DNA from: Paracoccus lichenicola
Lineage (GTDB): Bacteria > Pseudomonadota > Alphaproteobacteria > Rhodobacterales > Rhodobacteraceae
Direction: 5' to 3'
Assembly: GCF_009708075.1 (NCBI RefSeq)
Contig: NZ_WMBT01000006.1
Location: forward strand, 113,906-177,905
DNA length: 64,000 nt
The translations under genes were made by a program, and so were the position numbers. Position 1 is the first letter of the stretch; every line of letters begins with the position of its first letter. Below, piece after piece: positions 35,332 to 45,294 of the stretch. The notes under the pieces are model-generated. The model worked only from the letters and a program-made list of their open reading frames with translations, was not told the origin of the DNA and made no database searches.

Positions 35332-35435
35332 CCACGCCGCTGACGCAGGATCCGGCAAAGGTCGGGCTTGACCAAGGCCCCCCGGGCAAGGCAGGGTTCC
35401 TGCTTTGCTCGCCCGCGAACATCCCCCAGAGAAAA

Positions 35436-35903
35436 ATGCCGATATCCGAGACCGACCGCCCGCCGGCTAATGACCGGCTTGCCGCAAGCCTTTTCGCCGA
35501 GGTCTTGATCGCCGAGCAACTGTCGCGGAACCTGATCGGCAAGGCCCTGCCGCGCGGGATGCAGATCTCGCATTTCTCGGTCCTGAACCTGTTGGCCCAC
35601 GTGAACGAGGAACGGACCCCCGCGCAACTGGCCCAGGCCTTTCACGTCACGCGCGGGGCCATGACCAACACGCTGTCGCGGCTGGAATGGGCGGGCCATG
35701 TTCATATCCGCCCCGACTGGGACGACGCGCGGCGCAAGTTCGTGTCGATCAGCCCGGCGGGGCGGGCGGCGCGCGATGCCGCCATCGCCGCCTTCATGCC
35801 GCTGATTGCCCAGGTCGTGCGCGACATCGGCGCCGACAAGGTCCGCACCGCCCTGCCCGTGCTGCGCGAATTGCGCATCCGGCTGGAGGACAGCGACGGC
35901 TAG
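35436..35903 (+). CDS. MarR family transcriptional regulator
   Basis: The 155-residue protein has the winged helix typical of Mar[32 protein letters not shown] is the recognition helix region, followed by the wing with [15 protein letters not shown]- and C-terminal helices for dimerisation flank it. Ligand and targets are unknown. Its end overlaps the end of the convergent ubiG frame by four bases. Confidence 0.9.
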   Translation: MPISETDRPPANDRLAASLFAEVLIAEQLSRNLIGKALPRGMQISHFSVLNLLAHVNEERTPAQLAQAFHVTRGAMTNTLSRLEWAGHVHIRPDWDDARRKFVSISPAGRAARDAAIAAFMPLIAQVVRDIGADKVRTALPVLRELRIRLEDSDG

Positions 35904-36634
35904 CCCCCGCGCCGGGCGGTCAGGACATAGTTCACGGACAGATCCCGGTCCGACAGCGACCAGCCGAAGCCAAGGGGGTTGAACACCATCCCCCGCCGGT
36001 CGGCCACCGTCAGCCCCGCGCCCCCGGCCATCCCCGCCAGTTTGTCGGGCGTGATGAAGCGGTTCCAGTCATGCGTGCCGCGCGGCAGCCAGCGCATGAT
36101 CCATTCGGCCCCGATGATCGCCGCGCCGAAACTGCGGGCCGTGCGGTTCAGCGTGGACAGGATCACCAGCCCGCCCGGGCGCACCAGATCCCGGCAGGTG
36201 GCGACAAAGGCCCGGGGATCGGCCACGTGTTCCACGATCTCCAGCGCCAGGACCACGTCGAAGACCTCGCCCGCGGCGGCCAGCGCCTCGGCGGTGGTGG
36301 CGCGATAGTCGATGGCAAGCCCCTGCCCTTCCGCATGGACCCGCGCCACGGCGATGTTGCCCTCTGCCGCGTCGGCCCCCACCACATCCGCGCCCAGCCG
36401 GGCCATCGGTTCCGCCACCAGCCCGCCGCCGCAGCCGATGTCCAGCACGCGCAGCCCGGCAAACGGGCGCAGGTCGCGGCGGTCGCGCCCGAACTCGCCC
36501 GCGATCTGGGCGGCGATGTAGTCCAGCCGCACCGGGTTCATCAGGTGCAGCGGCCGGAACTTGCCCCGGGGATCCCACCATTCGGCGGCCATCGCCTCGA
36601 ACTTGGCGATCTCGGCGGGGTCGATGCTGGTCAT
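35900..36634 (-). CDS. ubiG: Ubiquinone biosynthesis O-methyltransferase
   Basis: UbiG methylates both hydroxyls added to the ring during ubiquinone synthesis. The 244-residue protein begins [30 protein letters not shown], a hallmark of the family, and has the SAM motif [25 protein letters not shown] lies near the C-terminus, as in other UbiG. AAGGAC precedes the ATG at 36634; the open frame extends much further upstream without similarity to the family. Confidence 0.95.
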   Translation of the reverse strand: MTSIDPAEIAKFEAMAAEWWDPRGKFRPLHLMNPVRLDYIAAQIAGEFGRDRRDLRPFAGLRVLDIGCGGGLVAEPMARLGADVVGADAAEGNIAVARVHAEGQGLAIDYRATTAEALAAAGEVFDVVLALEIVEHVADPRAFVATCRDLVRPGGLVILSTLNRTARSFGAAIIGAEWIMRWLPRGTHDWNRFITPDKLAGMAGGAGLTVADRRGMVFNPLGFGWSLSDRDLSVNYVLTARRGG

Positions 36635-36670
36635 GGAATTGTCCTTCTGGCGGGCGGGTTCGTCTGCGCT

Positions 36671-36676
36671 TATAAT
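36671..36676 (+). promoter_or_regulatory. Consensus -10 box upstream of the iminopeptidase gene
   Basis: TATAAT exactly matches the -10 consensus. Its spacing puts the expected transcription start at 36683, the A of the first ATG. There is no good -35 hexamer at 16-18 bases. Confidence 0.4.
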
Positions 36677-36682
36677 AAGGCG

Positions 36683-37669
36683 ATGGACCGATTGGCAGGA
36701 CAAAACGCCGCATCGCCGGGCCGCCTCCACATGGCCGCGGAACCCTTTGCCCGCCACCTGCTGGAGGTGGGCTGTGGCCACCAGATCTATGTCGAGGAAA
36801 GCGGCAACCCCGAGGGGCGGCCCGTGCTGGTCCTGCATGGCGGTCCCGGCGGCGGCTGCAGCCCCTTCATGCGCCGCTTCTTCGACCCGGCCCATTACCG
36901 CGCGATCCTGTTCGACCAGCGCGGCTGCGGACGCTCGCGCCCCCAGGCCTCGGTCCATGCCAACACCACGCAGCACCTGATCGCGGACATCGAGGTGATC
37001 CGCCAGACCCTCGGCCTCGAATCGGTGCTGCTGTTCGGCGGCAGCTGGGGCGCGACCCTGGCGCTGGCCTATGCGCAGGCGCACCCGGACCGCGTGACCG
37101 GGCTGGTGCTGCGCGGCGTCTTCCTGGGCACGCAGGGCGAGCTTGACTGGTTCTATGGCGGCGGCGCGGGACGGTTCTTTCCCGACCTGTGGGCGCAGTT
37201 CTGCGAGCCGATCCCCGAGGCCGAACGCGGCGACCTGATCGCCGCCTATCACAAGCGGCTGTTCTCGACCGACCTCGGGCGGCAGGGCCGCTATGCGCAG
37301 CCCTGGCTGATGTGGGAAAACGCGCTGGCCGGCCTGCAATCGGCCGCCGTCAGCCACGCCCCGTCCGATTACGCCCGCGCCTTCGCCCGGCTAGAGAATC
37401 ACTATTTCACCAACCGCTGCTTCCTGGAGGAAGGCCAGCTTCTGCGCGACCGGCACCGGATCGAGCATCTGCCCGCCGTGATCGTCCAGGGCCGCTACGA
37501 CATGGTCTGTCCGCCCCTGTCCGCCTGGCGCCTGGCCGAGGGCTGGCCCGCTTGCGACTTGCGCCTGATCCCCGCCTCGGGACATGCCCTGTCCGAGCCG
37601 CGGATCTTGGCGGAACTGGTCAAGGTCATGGATGCGTGGCGGGACGAGGACCGGGCCGACCCAGTTTGA
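36683..37669 (+). CDS. pip: Prolyl aminopeptidase
   Basis: This 328-residue alpha/beta hydrolase removes N-terminal proline from peptides. The nucleophile is Ser121 in [24 protein letters not shown] forms the oxyanion region; [11 protein letters not shown] follows, the standard set for this family. Two starts are possible. The ATG at 36683 lies at the expected +1 of a perfect TATAAT box. The ATG at 36731 gives [14 protein letters not shown], closer to most family members. Confidence 0.92.
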   Translation: MDRLAGQNAASPGRLHMAAEPFARHLLEVGCGHQIYVEESGNPEGRPVLVLHGGPGGGCSPFMRRFFDPAHYRAILFDQRGCGRSRPQASVHANTTQHLIADIEVIRQTLGLESVLLFGGSWGATLALAYAQAHPDRVTGLVLRGVFLGTQGELDWFYGGGAGRFFPDLWAQFCEPIPEAERGDLIAAYHKRLFSTDLGRQGRYAQPWLMWENALAGLQSAAVSHAPSDYARAFARLENHYFTNRCFLEEGQLLRDRHRIEHLPAVIVQGRYDMVCPPLSAWRLAEGWPACDLRLIPASGHALSEPRILAELVKVMDAWRDEDRADPV

Positions 37670-37671
37670 CC

Positions 37672-37699
37672 TTGCAAAGCACGTTCCTTGTGCTAGATA
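37672..37699 (+). promoter_or_regulatory. Candidate promoter of the rimP-nusA-infB operon
   Basis: TTGCAA (37672-37677) and TAGATA (37694-37699) are 16 bases apart, giving a start near 37706 and a leader of about 87 bases. Confidence 0.55.
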
Positions 37700-37705
37700 C
37701 CCCCT

Positions 37706-37792
37706 TAACAGCGGCGCAGGCTTCCAACCCCTGCCCACCGGACCTTTCCGCATGGCCCGCTTCGGGCCTTTTTTCATATCCGAAAGGATCTC
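37706..37792 (+). promoter_or_regulatory. Structured leader of rimP with intrinsic terminator
   Basis: A first hairpin is possible from GCAGG (37716-37720) with CCTGC (37730-37734). A second is GGCCCG (37754-37759) with CGGGCC (37763-37768) and a three-base loop, followed by six Ts (37769-37774). The latter is a full intrinsic terminator 19 bases before the rimP ATG. It fits attenuation of an operon that encodes the termination factor NusA; control by NusA is inferred. Confidence 0.6.
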
Positions 37793-38425
37793 ATGTCGAA
37801 CGATCTGATCGCCAAGACCGCCATCGACCGGCGCCTGGCCGAGATCATCGCCCCGGTGATCGAGGATCTGGGGTTCGAGCTGGTGCGCGTGCGCCTGCAG
37901 GGCGGCAAGACCGCGACCCTGCAGATCATGGCCGACCGGCCCGAGGGCGGCATCAACGTGGACGATTGCGGCGACATTTCCGTGGCCGTCAGCGCCACCC
38001 TGGATGTCGAGGATCCGATCGAGGACAATTACCACCTGGAAGTCAGCAGCCCCGGCATCGACCGCCCCCTGACCCGCATGAAGGACTTCGAGACCTTCGA
38101 GGGATACGAGGCGCGGCTGGAAACGAACCAGGCCATCGACGGGCGCAAGCGCTTCAAGGGCGTGCTGGCGGGCGTCGAGAGGGGCGAGGGCGGCGACGAG
38201 GTCCTGCTGAACATCGAGGAAGCGGGCGAGGTCCAGACCATCGGGCTGCAGTTCGACTGGCTGTCGGACGCCAAGCTGGTCCTGACCGACGAGCTGATCC
38301 GCGAGATGCTGCGCCAGAAGAAGGAAGCGGGCGTCCAGATCGAGAACCTGGACGAAGCCGCCTTTGACGAGATCGAAACCGAAGACGACAACGACGGCGC
38401 AAATGACGCCGCTGACAAGGAGTGA
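37793..38425 (+). CDS. rimP: Ribosome maturation factor RimP
   Basis: RimP helps assemble the 30S subunit. The 210-residue protein has [27 protein letters not shown] and the conserved [19 protein letters not shown], followed by the family motif [14 protein letters not shown]. It has an extra acidic C-terminal tail, giving more length than enterobacterial forms (about 150), a feature of many alphaproteobacteria. It is the first gene of the operon, three bases ahead of the nusA ATG. Confidence 0.95.
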   Translation: MSNDLIAKTAIDRRLAEIIAPVIEDLGFELVRVRLQGGKTATLQIMADRPEGGINVDDCGDISVAVSATLDVEDPIEDNYHLEVSSPGIDRPLTRMKDFETFEGYEARLETNQAIDGRKRFKGVLAGVERGEGGDEVLLNIEEAGEVQTIGLQFDWLSDAKLVLTDELIREMLRQKKEAGVQIENLDEAAFDEIETEDDNDGANDAADKE

Positions 38426-38428
38426 GTG

Positions 38429-40045
38429 ATGGCAATCACCTCTGCCAACCAGCTTGAACTGCTGCAAACCGCCGAAGCCGTCGCGCGCGAGAAGATGATC
38501 GAGCCGGAGCTGGTCATCGAGGCGATGGAAGACAGCCTCGCCCGGGCCGCCAAGTCGCGTTACGGCGCGGAGATGGACATCCGCGTCAAGATCGACCGCA
38601 AGACCGGCCACGCGAGCTTCACCCGCGTCCGCACCGTGGTCGAGGATGACGCGGTGGAAAACTATCAGGCGCAACTGACGGTCGAGCAGGCCCGCCCCTA
38701 TGCCGACAATCCGCAGGTCGGCGACGAGATCGTGGACCAGGTGCCGCCGGTCGAACTGGGCCGCATCGCCGCGCAATCGGCCAAGCAGGTGATCCTGCAG
38801 CGCGTCCGCGAGGCCGAGCGTGATCGCCAGTACGAGGAATTCAAGGACCGCGCCGGCACCATCATCAACGGCGTCGTCAAGCGCGAGGAATACGGCAACA
38901 TCATCGTCGATGTCGGCCGGGGCGAGGCGATCCTGCGCCGCAACGAGAAGATCGGCCGCGAAAGCTATCGCCCGAACGACCGCATCCGCGCCTATGTCAA
39001 GGACGTGCGCCGCGAATCGCGCGGGCCGCAGATCTTCCTGTCGCGCACCGACCCGCAGTTCATGGCCGAGCTGTTCAAGATGGAGGTGCCCGAAATCTAT
39101 GACGGCATCATCGAGATCAAGGCCGTGGCCCGCGATCCCGGTTCGCGCGCCAAGATCGCCGTGATTTCCTATGACAACAGCATCGACCCGGTCGGCGCCT
39201 GCGTCGGGATGCGCGGCAGCCGCGTGCAAGCCGTGGTGGGCGAGTTGCAGGGCGAAAAGATCGACATAATCCCCTGGAACGAGGATCAGGCGACCTTCCT
39301 GGTCAATGCCCTTCAGCCCGCCGAGGTCAGCAAGGTCGTCTTCGACGAGGAAGCCAACAAGATCGAGGTGGTGGTCCCCGACGAGCAGCTGAGCCTTGCC
39401 ATCGGGCGGCGCGGCCAGAACGTGCGCCTGGCCAGCCAGCTGACCGGCATGGACATCGACATCCTGACCGAGGAAGAGGAATCCAAGCGCCGCCAGGCCG
39501 AGTTCAACGCCCGGACCCAACTGTTCATGGACGCGCTGGATCTGGACGAATTCTTCGCCCAGCTTCTGGTGGCCGAGGGCTTCACCGACCTGGAGGAAGT
39601 GGCCTATGTCGATCTGGACGAACTCTTGTCCATCGACGGCGTGGACGAAGGCACGGCCTCGGAACTGCAGGCGCGCGCCCGCGACGTGCTGGAAGCCAAG
39701 ACCAAGGCCGCGCTTGAAAACGCCCGCGCGCTTGGCGCCGAGGACAGCCTTATTGAATTCGAGGGGCTGAACCCCCAGATGGTGGAAGCATTGGCCAAGG
39801 ACGGCGTGAAGACGCTGGAAGATTTCGCCACCTGCGCCGACTGGGAACTGGCCGGCGGCTGGACCACGGTGAACGGCCAGCGCGTCAAGGACGAGGGTCT
39901 TCTGGAACCCTTCGATGTCTCTCTTGAGGAAGCACAGAACCTGGTGATGACCGCACGCGTGCAATTGGGTTGGGTCGATCCCGCCGAGCTGGAAGGCAAG
40001 GCCGACGAGACCGGGACCCCCGACGACCAGGAGGCCGGGGCGTGA
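38429..40045 (+). CDS. nusA: Transcription termination/antitermination factor NusA
   Basis: NusA binds RNA polymerase and controls pausing, termination and antitermination. The 538-residue protein has the N-terminal polymerase-binding domain (1-125), an S1 domain (about 130-200, [20 protein letters not shown]), two KH domains (about 200-345, ending [18 protein letters not shown]), and C-terminal helix-hairpin-helix-like repeats (370-515). AAGGAG precedes the ATG at 38429; a GTG three bases earlier is unlikely. Confidence 0.97.
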   Translation: MAITSANQLELLQTAEAVAREKMIEPELVIEAMEDSLARAAKSRYGAEMDIRVKIDRKTGHASFTRVRTVVEDDAVENYQAQLTVEQARPYADNPQVGDEIVDQVPPVELGRIAAQSAKQVILQRVREAERDRQYEEFKDRAGTIINGVVKREEYGNIIVDVGRGEAILRRNEKIGRESYRPNDRIRAYVKDVRRESRGPQIFLSRTDPQFMAELFKMEVPEIYDGIIEIKAVARDPGSRAKIAVISYDNSIDPVGACVGMRGSRVQAVVGELQGEKIDIIPWNEDQATFLVNALQPAEVSKVVFDEEANKIEVVVPDEQLSLAIGRRGQNVRLASQLTGMDIDILTEEEESKRRQAEFNARTQLFMDALDLDEFFAQLLVAEGFTDLEEVAYVDLDELLSIDGVDEGTASELQARARDVLEAKTKAALENARALGAEDSLIEFEGLNPQMVEALAKDGVKTLEDFATCADWELAGGWTTVNGQRVKDEGLLEPFDVSLEEAQNLVMTARVQLGWVDPAELEGKADETGTPDDQEAGA

Positions 40046-40063
40046 TGCCCCGGATTTGCCCGC

Positions 40064-40684
40064 TTGAGCCGCGGTGGTCGCATCAAGGATCATGATCAGC
40101 CCGAAAGGCGCTGCATCGTCACCGGAGAGGTCCAGCCCAAGGCTGGGCTGATCCGTTTCGTGGCCGGGCCGGAGGGCCTGGTCTTCCCGGATCTGGCGGA
40201 AAAGCTGCCGGGTCGTGGCATCTGGGTCGTCGCGGATCGCGCGGCCATCGACAAGGCGGCGGCGAAGGGGCTGTTTTCCCGCGCCGCCAAGGCTCCGGTC
40301 AGGGCGCCGGACGGCCTGGCCGATCTGGTCGAGGCGGGCGTTGCGAAACGGCTGGTCGAACTGGTATCGTTGGCGCGCAAGTCGGGCCGTGCCGTGGCGG
40401 GGTTCGAGAAGGTCAAGGGCTGGCTGGCCGAGGGGCGCGCGAAGGTGCTGCTGCAGGCCAGCGACGGATCGGAACGCGGCAAGGGAAAGCTGTGGACGCC
40501 GACAGGCGGCCGTTGGTTCGGCTGCCTGACCGCATCAGAATTGGGTTTGTCCTTCGGGCGCGATCATGTCATACACGGCGCGCTTGCGGCGGGTGGACTG
40601 ACGGACAAGGTGATCTTGGAAGCCGGCAGACTGACGGGTCTGCGCGGGCATGACGGCGGCAATACGGCGGCCGGGAAGGAATGA
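40064..40684 (+). CDS. ylxR: YlxR/DUF448 RNA-binding protein fused to L7Ae-like domain
   Basis: The 206-residue protein has an N-terminal YlxR fold (residues 12-90: RRCIVTGE, then LPGRGIWV) and a C-terminal L7Ae/YlxQ-like RNA-binding region (about 90-195, [21 protein letters not shown]). In Firmicutes these are two separate proteins; here they are fused, as in other alphaproteobacteria. I chose a TTG at 40064 because the encoded SRGGRIK start is typical of the family and no good ATG exists. The stop overlaps an ATG of the infB frame. Confidence 0.85.
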   Translation: MSRGGRIKDHDQPERRCIVTGEVQPKAGLIRFVAGPEGLVFPDLAEKLPGRGIWVVADRAAIDKAAAKGLFSRAAKAPVRAPDGLADLVEAGVAKRLVELVSLARKSGRAVAGFEKVKGWLAEGRAKVLLQASDGSERGKGKLWTPTGGRWFGCLTASELGLSFGRDHVIHGALAAGGLTDKVILEAGRLTGLRGHDGGNTAAGKE

Positions 40685-40692
40685 AGACGCAG

Positions 40693-43302
40693 ATGAGCGA
40701 CAAAGACGGAAAATCGACCTTGGGACTCGGCGGCAGCGGCCGCTCGGGCCAGGTCAAGCAAAGCTTCAGCCACGGTCGCACCAAGAGCGTCGTCGTGGAA
40801 ACCAAGCGCAAGCGCGTCGTGGTGCCGAAAGCCGGCGCGGCGGCAACGACCGTGACCGACAAGGTCAAGAATCCGCTGACCGCCAAGGTCGCAAGCGACC
40901 CTTCCAAGCGCCCCGCAGGCATTTCCGACGCCGAGATGGAGCGCCGGCTGAAGGCCCTTGCCGCCGCGAAATCGCGCGAGGTCGAGGAAGCCGCGCAGCG
41001 CCTGGCCGACGAAAAGGCGCGCGAGGAAGAACGCGAACGCCGCCGCGCCGAGATCGAGGCGAAAGAGCGCGAGGAACGCGAACGCGAGGAAGCCCGCAAG
41101 GCCAAGGCCGAGGAAGACGAGCGCCGCGTCCGCGAGGCCGAGGAACTGGCCCGCGCCAAGGAAGAGCCGAAAGCCGCAGAGCGTGTCGCGCGTTCCGCCG
41201 ACGCCAAGACGGCCGGCGCCCGTCCTGCTGCTGCCGGCGCCCGTCCGGCCGGTGCCCGCCCGGTCACCCCCGACCGCGCCGCGATCGAGGCCGCAGCCTC
41301 TCGCGCCGAGAAGCCCGGCGTTGCCACGGGTCCGCGCCGCACCGACCGCGACCGCCGCGACACCGGCGGCGACAGCGACGCCAAGGCCAAGGCCAAGGCC
41401 GAGGACAGCCGCCGCACCGGCCGCCTGTCGCTGACGCAGGCGCTGGATGGCGAAGGCGGGCGCCAGCGTTCGCTGGCCGCGATGAAGCGCAAGCAGGACC
41501 GCGCCCGGCAGAAGGCCATGGGCAGCGTGCGCGCCGAAAAGCAGGTGCGCGACGTGCAGCTGCCGGAAACCATCGTCGTGTCGGAACTGGCCAACCGGAT
41601 GGCGGAACGCGCCGCCGACGTGGTCAAGTCGCTGATGAAGATGGGCATGATGGTGTCCATGAACCAGGCCATCGACGCCGACACGGCCGAACTGGTGATC
41701 GAGGAATTCGGCCACAAGGCCGTCCGCGTGTCGGACGCCGACGTGGAACAGGTCATCGACACGGTCAAGGACCGCGCCGAGGATCTGCAGCCGCGCCCGC
41801 CGATCATCACGATCATGGGCCATGTGGACCACGGCAAGACCTCGCTTCTGGACGCGATCCGCAAGGCCAACGTCGTCTCGGGCGAGGCGGGCGGGATCAC
41901 CCAGCACATCGGCGCCTATCAGGTGAAGACCGACTCGGGCGCGGTGCTGACCTTCCTGGACACGCCGGGCCACGCGGCCTTCACCTCGATGCGGGCGCGC
42001 GGCGCGCAGGTCACCGACATCGTCGTGCTGGTGGTTGCCGCCGACGACGCGGTGATGCCGCAGACGGTCGAGGCGATCAATCACGCCAAGGCCGCGAACG
42101 TCCCGATGATCGTCGCGATCAACAAGATCGACAAGCCTTCGGCCGATCCGAACAGGGTCCGCACCGCGCTGCTGCAGCACGAGGTGGTCGTCGAGGAAAT
42201 GTCGGGCGAGGTGCAGGATGTCGAGGTTTCGGCCAAAACCGGCCAGGGCCTTGACGAACTGCTGGAAGCCATCGCCCTCCAGGCCGAGATCCTGGAACTC
42301 GAGGCCAACCCGAACCGTGCCGCCCAGGGCGCGGTGATCGAGGCGCAGCTGGACGTGGGCCGTGGCCCCGTCGCGACCGTCCTGGTGCAGAACGGCACGC
42401 TGAAGCGCGGCGACATCTTTGTCGTGGGCGAACAGTGGGGCAAGGTGCGCGCGCTGATCAACGACAAGGGCGAGCGCGTGGACGAAGCCGGACCCTCGGT
42501 CCCGGTCGAGGTTCTGGGCCTGGACGGCACCCCCGCCGCGGGCGACGTGCTGAACGTGGTCGAAACCGAGGCGCAGGCCCGCGAGATCGCGGATTACCGC
42601 ATCCAGCAGACCAAGGACAAGCGCGCCGCCGCCGGTGCCGCGACCACGCTGGAACAGCTGATGGCCAAGGCCAAGGCCGATGAAAGCGTGTCCGAGCTGC
42701 CGGTGGTCGTGAAGGCCGACGTGCAGGGTTCGGCCGAAGCCATCGTGCAGGCCCTGGAAAAGATCGGCAACGACGAGGTCCGTGTCCGCGTGCTGCATTA
42801 CGGCGTCGGCGCGATCACCGAATCCGACATCGGCCTGGCCGAGGCGTCCAAGGCCCCGGTCATCGGCTTCAACGTCCGCGCCAATGCCCCGGCCCGCAAT
42901 TCGGCCAACCAGAAGGGTGTCGAGATCCGCTATTACTCGATCATCTACGACCTGGTGGACGACATCAAGGCGGCGGCCTCGGGTCTCTTGTCGAACGAGG
43001 TGCGCGAGAACTTCATCGGCTATGCCGAAATCCGCGAAGTCTTCCGCGTCACGGGCGTGGGCAATGTCGCGGGCTGCCTTGTGACCGAGGGCGTGGCACG
43101 CCGTTCGGCGGGCGTGCGCCTGCTGCGCGACAACGTGGTGATCCACGAGGGCACGCTGAAGACGCTGAAACGCTTCAAGGACGAGGTGAAGGAAGTCATC
43201 TCGGGCCAGGAATGCGGCATGGCCTTCGAGAACTACGACGACATCCGCAAGGGCGACATCATCGAGATCTTCGAGCGCGAGGAGGTCGAGCGCACGCTGT
43301 AA
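40693..43302 (+). CDS. infB: Translation initiation factor IF-2
   Basis: IF-2 is the GTPase that brings initiator tRNA to the ribosome. The 869-residue protein has a long Ala/Arg/Glu-rich N-terminal extension (to about 290), a domain with the G1 loop GHVDHGKTS starting at residue 376, then the G3 DTPGH and G4 NKID motifs. The beta-barrel C1 and C2 domains follow. The AAGGA at 40676-40680 touches the ATG at 40681 but is 12 bases from the ATG at 40693. I therefore prefer 40693, which yields [14 protein letters not shown], the usual family start. Confidence 0.97.
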   Translation: MSDKDGKSTLGLGGSGRSGQVKQSFSHGRTKSVVVETKRKRVVVPKAGAAATTVTDKVKNPLTAKVASDPSKRPAGISDAEMERRLKALAAAKSREVEEAAQRLADEKAREEERERRRAEIEAKEREEREREEARKAKAEEDERRVREAEELARAKEEPKAAERVARSADAKTAGARPAAAGARPAGARPVTPDRAAIEAAASRAEKPGVATGPRRTDRDRRDTGGDSDAKAKAKAEDSRRTGRLSLTQALDGEGGRQRSLAAMKRKQDRARQKAMGSVRAEKQVRDVQLPETIVVSELANRMAERAADVVKSLMKMGMMVSMNQAIDADTAELVIEEFGHKAVRVSDADVEQVIDTVKDRAEDLQPRPPIITIMGHVDHGKTSLLDAIRKANVVSGEAGGITQHIGAYQVKTDSGAVLTFLDTPGHAAFTSMRARGAQVTDIVVLVVAADDAVMPQTVEAINHAKAANVPMIVAINKIDKPSADPNRVRTALLQHEVVVEEMSGEVQDVEVSAKTGQGLDELLEAIALQAEILELEANPNRAAQGAVIEAQLDVGRGPVATVLVQNGTLKRGDIFVVGEQWGKVRALINDKGERVDEAGPSVPVEVLGLDGTPAAGDVLNVVETEAQAREIADYRIQQTKDKRAAAGAATTLEQLMAKAKADESVSELPVVVKADVQGSAEAIVQALEKIGNDEVRVRVLHYGVGAITESDIGLAEASKAPVIGFNVRANAPARNSANQKGVEIRYYSIIYDLVDDIKAAASGLLSNEVRENFIGYAEIREVFRVTGVGNVAGCLVTEGVARRSAGVRLLRDNVVIHEGTLKTLKRFKDEVKEVISGQECGMAFENYDDIRKGDIIEIFEREEVERTL

Positions 43303-43336
43303 CGCGGCGCCCCGAACTTGCATCCGTGAACACGAC

Positions 43337-43366
43337 AAAGGGGCGGCCTGACGGGGCCGCCCCTTT
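43337..43366. terminator. Terminator of the nusA-infB operon
   Basis: A perfect 12-bp stem (43337-43348 with 43355-43366) starts AAAGG and ends CCTTT, with a six-base loop. Outer bases CGACAAA and TTTGTCG can extend it. It lies between infB and the convergent small gene. Confidence 0.8.
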
Positions 43367-43395
43367 CGTGTTTGTCGCGGCGCCTTTGCCCCCGG

Positions 43396-43524
43396 TCAGC
43401 GCGTGACCGGTTTTCCTTCAAAGGTGCGCGTTCCGATGCGGACCACCATGTTCCCGTTCGGGGCCAGACATTCAAAAAGCCCCTGGACGAGAATATGGCT
43501 GCCAATCGAGATGGTGCGAATCAT
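43396..43524 (-). CDS. 42-residue conserved-looking small protein
   Basis: A short frame encodes MIRTISIGSHILVQGLFECL and then APNGNMVVRIGTRTFEGKPVTR. A strong CAGGAGGG ribosome-binding site lies seven bases before the ATG, and a stop closes it just short of the infB terminator. The alternating hydrophobic pattern (ILVQGLFE, MVVRIG, RTFEGKPV) suggests a small beta barrel. I recall similar short proteins in Rhodobacterales but know no function. The AT-rich upstream gap could hold its promoter. Confidence 0.65.
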   Translation of the reverse strand: MIRTISIGSHILVQGLFECLAPNGNMVVRIGTRTFEGKPVTR

Positions 43525-43645
43525 GTCAAGCCCTCCTGTACTCTCTGCAACCAGCGTGTCATGAAAGTGTTCACAAGGAATTAACGAAGCGGCTATCTAC
43601 GACATTTTGCGGGCAGTTTGCAAAGACACACCCGAAATTGCGACC

Positions 43646-44044
43646 TCAAAGCCACATCTGCAATGCCGGGATCAGCGGCACATCCGCTGGCGGCATGGGG
43701 TAACTGCGCAAATCCGCGGCACGGACCCAGGCCAGCCGCTGTCCTTCCTGCGGACGGGCGATTCCCGTCCAGCGGCGGCAGGCAAAGACCGGCATCAGCA
43801 GGTGGAAATCGGGATAGCCGTGGCTGGCGAAGGTCAGGGGCGCCAGGCAGGATGTCCAGGTGTCGATGCCCAGTTCCTCGTGCAGCTCGCGGATCAGGGC
43901 GGCTTCGGGCGTCTCTCCGGGTTCGACCTTGCCGCCGGGGAATTCCCACAATCCCGCCATCGACTTGCCCTCGGGGCGCTGCGCCAGAAGCACGCGTCCG
44001 TCGGCGTCGATCAGGGCGACGGCGGCGACAAGGAGGGTTTTCAC
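43646..44044 (-). CDS. mutT: 8-oxo-dGTP diphosphatase
   Basis: MutT removes oxidised guanine nucleotides before they enter DNA. The 132-residue Nudix protein has the full box with FPGGKVEPGE and RELHEELGI, and the WEFPGGK lead and the C-terminal W residues of the MutT subgroup. GTG at 44044 overlaps the argJ stop (GTGA). A longer frame to 44098 would overlap argJ further and lacks support. Confidence 0.88.
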   Translation of the reverse strand: MKTLLVAAVALIDADGRVLLAQRPEGKSMAGLWEFPGGKVEPGETPEAALIRELHEELGIDTWTSCLAPLTFASHGYPDFHLLMPVFACRRWTGIARPQEGQRLAWVRAADLRSYPMPPADVPLIPALQMWL

Positions 44045-45294
44045 GACCGGTAATCGGCGTTGATGTCGATATAGCCGTGGGTCAGGTCGCAGGTCCACAC
44101 GGTCCGCGCGCCCTGCCCCAAGCCCAGATCGACGGCGATCACCAGATCGGGCCGCTTCATGTAGGCGCTGGCCTTGGCCTCGTCATAATCGGGCGAGCGC
44201 CAGCCGTTTTCCGCCAGCACCATGTCGCCGAAGCGGATCCGCAGCCGGTCGCGGTCGGCCTGGGCGCCGGACTTGCCGACGGCGGCGACGATGCGGCCCC
44301 AGTTCGCGTCCTCGCCCGCGATGGCGGTCTTGACCAGGGGCGAATTGGCGATGGCCATGGCGACCTTGTGGGCGTCCGCGTCGGACGCCGCGCCCGTCAC
44401 CCGCACCTCGACGAATTTCGTCGCGCCCTCGCCGTCGCGGACCACAAGCTGCGCCAGCTCTCGCATCACGCCGTGCAGCGCGGTCACGAAGGCCGCGCCC
44501 GCGCCGCTGTCCAGTGCGGTGATCGGCGCCGCAGGGCTGCGCCCGGTCGCGGCCAGGATCAACGCGTCGGATGTCGAGGTGTCGCTGTCCACCGTAATGG
44601 CGTTGAAGGTCGTGTCCAGCCCCGACGACAGCGCCTGCTGCAACAGCGGCGCGGCGATCGCGGCGTCGGTGAAGACATAGACCAGCATCGTCGCCATGTC
44701 GGGCGCGATCATGCCCGACCCCTTGGCGATGCCCGCGATGCGGATGTCCCCGCCCTCGCCCGCGACGACCGCCGAGGCCCCCTTGGGAAAGGTGTCGGTG
44801 GTCATGATCGCGCGGGCCGCGTCGGCAATGCCGCCCGCCTCCAGCGACGCCGCCAGGTCGCCCACGATGGCGATGATCCGGTCATGGGGCAGCGGCTCGC
44901 CGATCACCCCGGTCGAGGAGGAGAACACCCGTTCCGCCGGAACGCCCGTGGCCTGCGCCACCGCGCCTGTCACCGCATCGACCGATTCCTGCCCCCGTGC
45001 GCCAGTGAAGGCGTTGGCATTGCCGGAATTGACGATGATCGCGGCGCCCTGGGGCGCGTCGCCCCCCGCCGCCAGCTTGGCCTGGTTGTCCAGGATGCAG
45101 GCCGCGCGGGTTGACGATTTGGTGAAGGCCCCCGCCAGGGTCGATCCCGGTGCGATGCGGATCAGCGTCACGTCGGTGCGGCCTTGATACTTCACGCCGG
45201 CGGCACCGCTGGCGAATTCCACGCCGTCGATGGCTGGCAGGTCGGGGAATGCGGCGGGCGCCAGAGGGGAAACGGAAAGCCCGGCCTTGCCCAT
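44041..45294 (-). CDS. argJ: Bifunctional ornithine acetyltransferase / N-acetylglutamate synthase
   Basis: ArgJ transfers the acetyl group from N-acetylornithine to glutamate and, in its bifunctional form, can also make N-acetylglutamate from acetyl-CoA. The 417-residue precursor contains the self-cleavage site in MIAPDMATMLVYVF; the threonine of ATML becomes the N-terminal nucleophile. TTDTFPK and NSGNANAFTG are also family motifs. The ATG at 45294 overlaps the stop of the parvulin gene (TGATG), and the stop overlaps mutT. Confidence 0.95.
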   Translation of the reverse strand: MGKAGLSVSPLAPAAFPDLPAIDGVEFASGAAGVKYQGRTDVTLIRIAPGSTLAGAFTKSSTRAACILDNQAKLAAGGDAPQGAAIIVNSGNANAFTGARGQESVDAVTGAVAQATGVPAERVFSSSTGVIGEPLPHDRIIAIVGDLAASLEAGGIADAARAIMTTDTFPKGASAVVAGEGGDIRIAGIAKGSGMIAPDMATMLVYVFTDAAIAAPLLQQALSSGLDTTFNAITVDSDTSTSDALILAATGRSPAAPITALDSGAGAAFVTALHGVMRELAQLVVRDGEGATKFVEVRVTGAASDADAHKVAMAIANSPLVKTAIAGEDANWGRIVAAVGKSGAQADRDRLRIRFGDMVLAENGWRSPDYDEAKASAYMKRPDLVIAVDLGLGQGARTVWTCDLTHGYIDINADYRS

